DNA of 25,943 nt from a virus. A program made the position numbers and the translations under genes. The stretch is taken from positions 1 to 25,943 of the IMG/VR virus record IMGVR_UViG_3300020166_000104; one strand, given 5' to 3'. Within the stretch, counting starts at the first letter, position 1, and every line of letters begins with the position of its first letter. Below the pieces are notes generated by a model. It ran no database searches. It was not told where the DNA came from and worked only from the letters and a program-made list of their open reading frames with translations. Positions 23,598-25,943 of this stretch are shown piece after piece.

Positions 23598-24074
23598 TTA
23601 AACGGAAAACCCGGAACGAGACAAATTACCGGTTAGATTAAATTTAGCGCCTTTAAATCTAGGAATACTGTATGTGAAGTTGCATATGTAACTATGATTC
23701 TCAATATCTGGTGTTATTGTCAGGTTAATAATGTTCACCCGTGGCTCATTTGCCGCTACATTATCAATAATACCTGTACCAATAGCATCAGCTCGTTCTT
23801 CTGTTACCGGTAAAAAAAGAAGGTCACCGAAATTGATACCAAATGTGGGGTTGAGTGGCTTCTCGCCAGGTGATGTTGTTATAAGATTAATAAATGAGTT
23901 TTGTATTGCCTCGACATTTACATCATCTAGAATGTCTCTAACTTCTTTAGCTTTATCAAGCGGGTTGTTATTTGTAAAACCTAAAACTAAATCTAGTCTA
24001 AGGTCATTATAAATAACTTTATTCGCTTTCTGTGGTTGAGCTTGTGTTAGTATGTTTAAGTTAATCTCGGCCAT
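23598..24074 (-). CDS. 25: Baseplate wedge protein, T4 gp25-like
   Basis: The 158-residue protein has the gp25/'lysozyme-like' baseplate pattern: SFINLITTSPGEKPLNPTFGI (60-80), then FGDLLFLPV (82-90), and the hallmark EPR motif NEPRVNI at 109-115. Gp25 is a sheath-like wedge core protein that seeds the first sheath ring. It has no lysozyme activity in characterised systems. It is somewhat longer than T4 gp25 (132 residues). It is the first gene of the - strand baseplate operon, preceded by a TTAAATA box (24084-24090) in the divergent gap. Confidence 0.9.
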   Translation of the reverse strand: MAEINLNILTQAQPQKANKVIYNDLRLDLVLGFTNNNPLDKAKEVRDILDDVNVEAIQNSFINLITTSPGEKPLNPTFGINFGDLLFLPVTEERADAIGTGIIDNVAANEPRVNIINLTITPDIENHSYICNFTYSIPRFKGAKFNLTGNLSRSGFSV

Positions 24075-24127
24075 TGTATATATTATTTAAGCTATGGAAT
24101 TATTAACTCGAAACCATAAATAATAAT
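24075..24127. promoter_or_regulatory. Divergent start region between gp25-like gene and the 196-aa gene
   Basis: This 53-base gap carries TTAAATA on the - strand (24084-24090, 9 bases before ATG 24074) and ATAAATA on the + strand (24116-24122, 5 bases before ATG 24128). The two likely promoters point away from each other. No terminator or other gene is seen. Confidence 0.5.
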
Positions 24128-24718
24128 ATGGCGAACAAATTTCTAAATCTTATCGAAGCAACTATAGAGAGAATGACTAACGGTGGTATCCTGACTGGTG
24201 ATAGAGTTCAGTTAGTAGACGGTTACAAGTCTCATGAAGGCTTTGCAAAATTACCCAAAGCAGTCCAGGACCATATTGAAAAGATGTTCAAGGATACAGA
24301 CCTTAATAAAAAGGTAATTAATATTAAAACCAAGTACCCTAGCTCCGCGCCAGGTAATGAGGACAACAGAGGAGATTCTTTCATCGCTACAGTAGCTATT
24401 GAGCTTACTAACGGCCTATACGATAATCAGAATTCAGTAACTGTTCCCATGGGTATACTAGTTGCTGACGATGGTGGTCATGGAGCTGATTTTGGAAGTG
24501 CTCCAGTACCTGACTCAGTTAAGTACGATAACAAGGTTCAAATTGATCCTGTCGAAGCTGAGGAAAATGAAGAGCAGCAGCAAACGATGACCCAGCAGGG
24601 CGATAGTCTTAAAAAATCTGAGCGTTCGCTAGCTAAGAAGAACACTAAGATACCCTCAAAGCCAGCTACACCGTCTCCGGCGGTTAATGAGAACTATACT
24701 GCACAGTATATGTCCTAA
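24128..24718 (+). CDS. Conserved-type phage protein of unknown function (196 aa)
   Basis: The sequence opens MANKFLNLIEATIERMTNGG, then GDRVQLVDGYKSHEGFAKL (25-43). A compact alpha/beta domain runs to about residue 120, followed by a disordered charged tail (EENEEQQQTMTQQGDSLKKSE...PSKPATPSP). The pattern 'GD.V..VD.YKSHE...LP..V...I..MF' seems familiar from unnamed proteins of T4-like marine phages, but I cannot attach a function. It stands alone on the + strand between the baseplate operon and the clamp loader. Its TAA stop overlaps the clamp loader stop by four bases. A virion or head-assembly role is possible and unproven. Confidence 0.6.
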   Translation: MANKFLNLIEATIERMTNGGILTGDRVQLVDGYKSHEGFAKLPKAVQDHIEKMFKDTDLNKKVINIKTKYPSSAPGNEDNRGDSFIATVAIELTNGLYDNQNSVTVPMGILVADDGGHGADFGSAPVPDSVKYDNKVQIDPVEAEENEEQQQTMTQQGDSLKKSERSLAKKNTKIPSKPATPSPAVNENYTAQYMS

Positions 24719-25629
24719 ATCTTGCTTAATGCTACCCAGCAGGCAAATGCGTTAATTTCTTTGTCTAGTACAAAGACATCTTTATACATATAATCACTAA
24801 GCACGAGAATATATTCTCGCTTCTTATCGTCATGGAGAGTACTTGAATATACAAAGTTCAAGTACTGCTTCATGAGATTATGATAGTCACCTTGAAACTC
24901 ATTTTCATTCTCGATCAGATACTTGCGTAGTCCCATCACGTCACTACCTTGTACGTCAGTATGTATCCTATCGACAAGCTCTTTACTATCTAGAGCGATA
25001 TCGATATTAAAATCACCATTGATACACGCTTTCTGCACCGCGTTAATAATCTTACGAATATCAGGATAGTTCTGTTTAATTACATTTACAAAGTTAGTCT
25101 TCTGGTCATCATCGATCTTAATGTCTTCAGACTTTATAACGCTAACAATACGTTTCAACACATCATCAAACGGTGGATTAAGGTCGAAGGATTGAGCACG
25201 GCTCTGAATAGCCGGTATGATCTTATGCTTATAATTTGCAGTTAGAATAAAGCGAGTCTGCCCGCTATACTCTTCCATAGTATTACGTAGAGCACGTTGA
25301 CCGTCGATAGTTATACCGTCAGCCTCATCAAGTATAACTACCTTAATACCACCAGTAAGCGACTTGGTCTGACTAAAGCCAACAACCTTTGAGCGAATAG
25401 TATCGATACCATTCTCGTCTGATGCGTTAATATACAGATACTGACACTTTAAGATATCCTCAATGAGAATTCTAGCTAATGTAGTTTTACCGAGACCTGG
25501 TGTACCTACAAAGAGTAGATTGGGTATCTCGTCTTCAATAGATTCGAAATACTTTCTATTAGTATCCGATAAAACTAAATCAGCTAGCGTCCGTGGCCTA
25601 TACTTTTCGACCCAAAGGTTGTTAAACAT
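24715..25629 (-). CDS. 44: Sliding-clamp loader ATPase, T4 gp44-like (RFC small-subunit type)
   Basis: The 304-residue AAA+ protein starts LWVEKYRPRTLADLVL (5-20), the usual RFC/gp44 opening. It has Walker A GTPGLGKTT (42-50), Walker B VVILDEAD (97-104), sensor-1 ILTAN (128-132) and the arginine-finger SRC-type motif SRAQ (143-146). T4 gp44 (319 residues) forms the loader with gp62 and opens the gp45 clamp using ATP, on the phage replication fork. The start overlaps the stop of the 36-residue gene (TAATG), so translation is coupled. A gp62 or gp45 gene is not in the window. Confidence 0.93.
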   Translation of the reverse strand: MFNNLWVEKYRPRTLADLVLSDTNRKYFESIEDEIPNLLFVGTPGLGKTTLARILIEDILKCQYLYINASDENGIDTIRSKVVGFSQTKSLTGGIKVVILDEADGITIDGQRALRNTMEEYSGQTRFILTANYKHKIIPAIQSRAQSFDLNPPFDDVLKRIVSVIKSEDIKIDDDQKTNFVNVIKQNYPDIRKIINAVQKACINGDFNIDIALDSKELVDRIHTDVQGSDVMGLRKYLIENENEFQGDYHNLMKQYLNFVYSSTLHDDKKREYILVLSDYMYKDVFVLDKEINAFACWVALSKI

Positions 25630-25739
25630 TACTTTCTTTTCTTTTTCGGTGGTTTAGTAACAGTTACGGTTACTGTTTTACGTATCTTAGCGTTACCTAC
25701 TTTCTTTTCTGTTATTTTCTGTCTAGTTGTCTTTCCCAT
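25629..25739 (-). CDS. Small, very basic protein of unknown function (36 aa)
   Basis: From ATG 25739 to TAA 25629 the frame gives 36 residues, about 40% lysine or arginine, with a KTVTVTVTK strand-like stretch and the tail KPPKKKRK. The TAA overlaps the clamp loader ATG (TAATG), a typical translational coupling arrangement, which supports the reading. A purine-rich AAAAAG lies just before the ATG. It could bind nucleic acid or simply serve as a coupling leader peptide. I recognise no family. Confidence 0.5.
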   Translation of the reverse strand: MGKTTRQKITEKKVGNAKIRKTVTVTVTKPPKKKRK

Positions 25740-25801
25740 ATCTTTTTACTTTTAATGTTAATATATTATAATGGTGTTCCTTTATTCTCAACTGCTTTAT
25801 A

Positions 25802-25943
25802 TTACTTGCCTGTTGAACCGAATCCACCTTCACCTCTTTCAGCTACTTCAACCTCATCTGCCCACTCAATCGTGGTCGTCCAATTCTTTTCTACCTTAAT
25901 TTGAGCTACCTTATCTCCTACTTTATAGTGGTAATCTTTATTA
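25802..25943 (-). CDS. dut: dUTPase, C-terminal end (partial)
   Basis: The last 46 residues are visible. YKVGDKVAQIKVEK corresponds to the family's motif IV (GDRIAQ). The terminal ERGEGGFGSTGK is the glycine-rich motif V (RG.GGFGSTG) that closes over the nucleotide in trimeric dUTPases. The enzyme hydrolyses dUTP to dUMP and pyrophosphate, keeping uracil out of phage DNA and feeding dTMP synthesis. The start is beyond the right edge. About 60 bases with no recognisable feature separate it from the next gene (25740-25801). Confidence 0.92.
   Translation of the reverse strand, partial: NKDYHYKVGDKVAQIKVEKNWTTTIEWADEVEVAERGEGGFGSTGK

Noticed and set aside
1-25943. DGR reverse transcriptase or template repeat in this window
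   Set aside because: I found no protein with RT motifs and no second copy of the GC-rich segment on either strand; they must lie elsewhere if the DGR call is right.

Overview
The window is part of the genome of a large contractile-tailed phage of the T4-like superfamily (a myovirus), AT-rich and probably marine. I infer this from a gp25-type baseplate wedge protein, a gp6-type baseplate wedge protein, a tail-collar (gp12-like) fibre protein, a gp44-type sliding-clamp loader and the C-terminal end of a dUTPase, together with T4-late-promoter-like ATAAATA boxes directly before most start codons. The host cannot be named from this sequence. I see no tRNA, CRISPR, transposon or integrase. Genes are packed almost end to end; the longest clearly non-coding gaps are under 100 bases, so no long empty stretch exists.

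Layout. (1) 1-2956, + strand: the end of a virion protein; a 615-residue adhesin with two tandem C-type-lectin/SUMF1-fold modules; an LRR protein; a small unknown protein. (2) 2953-3852, - strand: a family-9-like glycosyltransferase. (3) 3931-12759, + strand: an exposed-structure block made of a BspA-like LRR protein, a fibre-type protein, two very large propeller-like proteins and an S74 self-cleaving fibre protein. (4) 12797-14094, + strand: three small overlapping genes (unknown, 2OG-Fe(II)-oxygenase-like, ParB/sulfiredoxin-like). (5) 24074 down to 14099, - strand: a baseplate operon read in the order gp25, gp6, PKD protein, 497-residue protein, 790-residue protein, PKD-like protein, tail-collar fibre. 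This resembles T4's order from gene 6 to gene 12, but the proteins in the gp7-gp11 slots are not recognisable. (6) 24128-24718, + strand: a conserved-looking unknown. (7) 25943 down to 24715, - strand: dUTPase end, a 36-residue basic protein and the clamp loader, i.e. the start of a DNA metabolism region.

The most interesting signal is at about 1605-1717. Inside the second lectin-fold module, base composition abruptly switches to GC-rich (72 of 110 bases by hand count). Codons there become almost uniformly NNC, set between fixed residues in an RGGxW...LQSS.R....P..E...GFRV frame. This is what the variable region of a diversity-generating retroelement (DGR) looks like: AAC codons in a template randomised at adenines. 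The reverse transcriptase and template repeat are not in this window. The second system-level signal is a repeated ATAAATA-like box, usually 5-6 bases before ATG and without a Shine-Dalgarno sequence. This would make T4-type late transcripts start at, or within a base of, the start codon (leaderless mRNAs).
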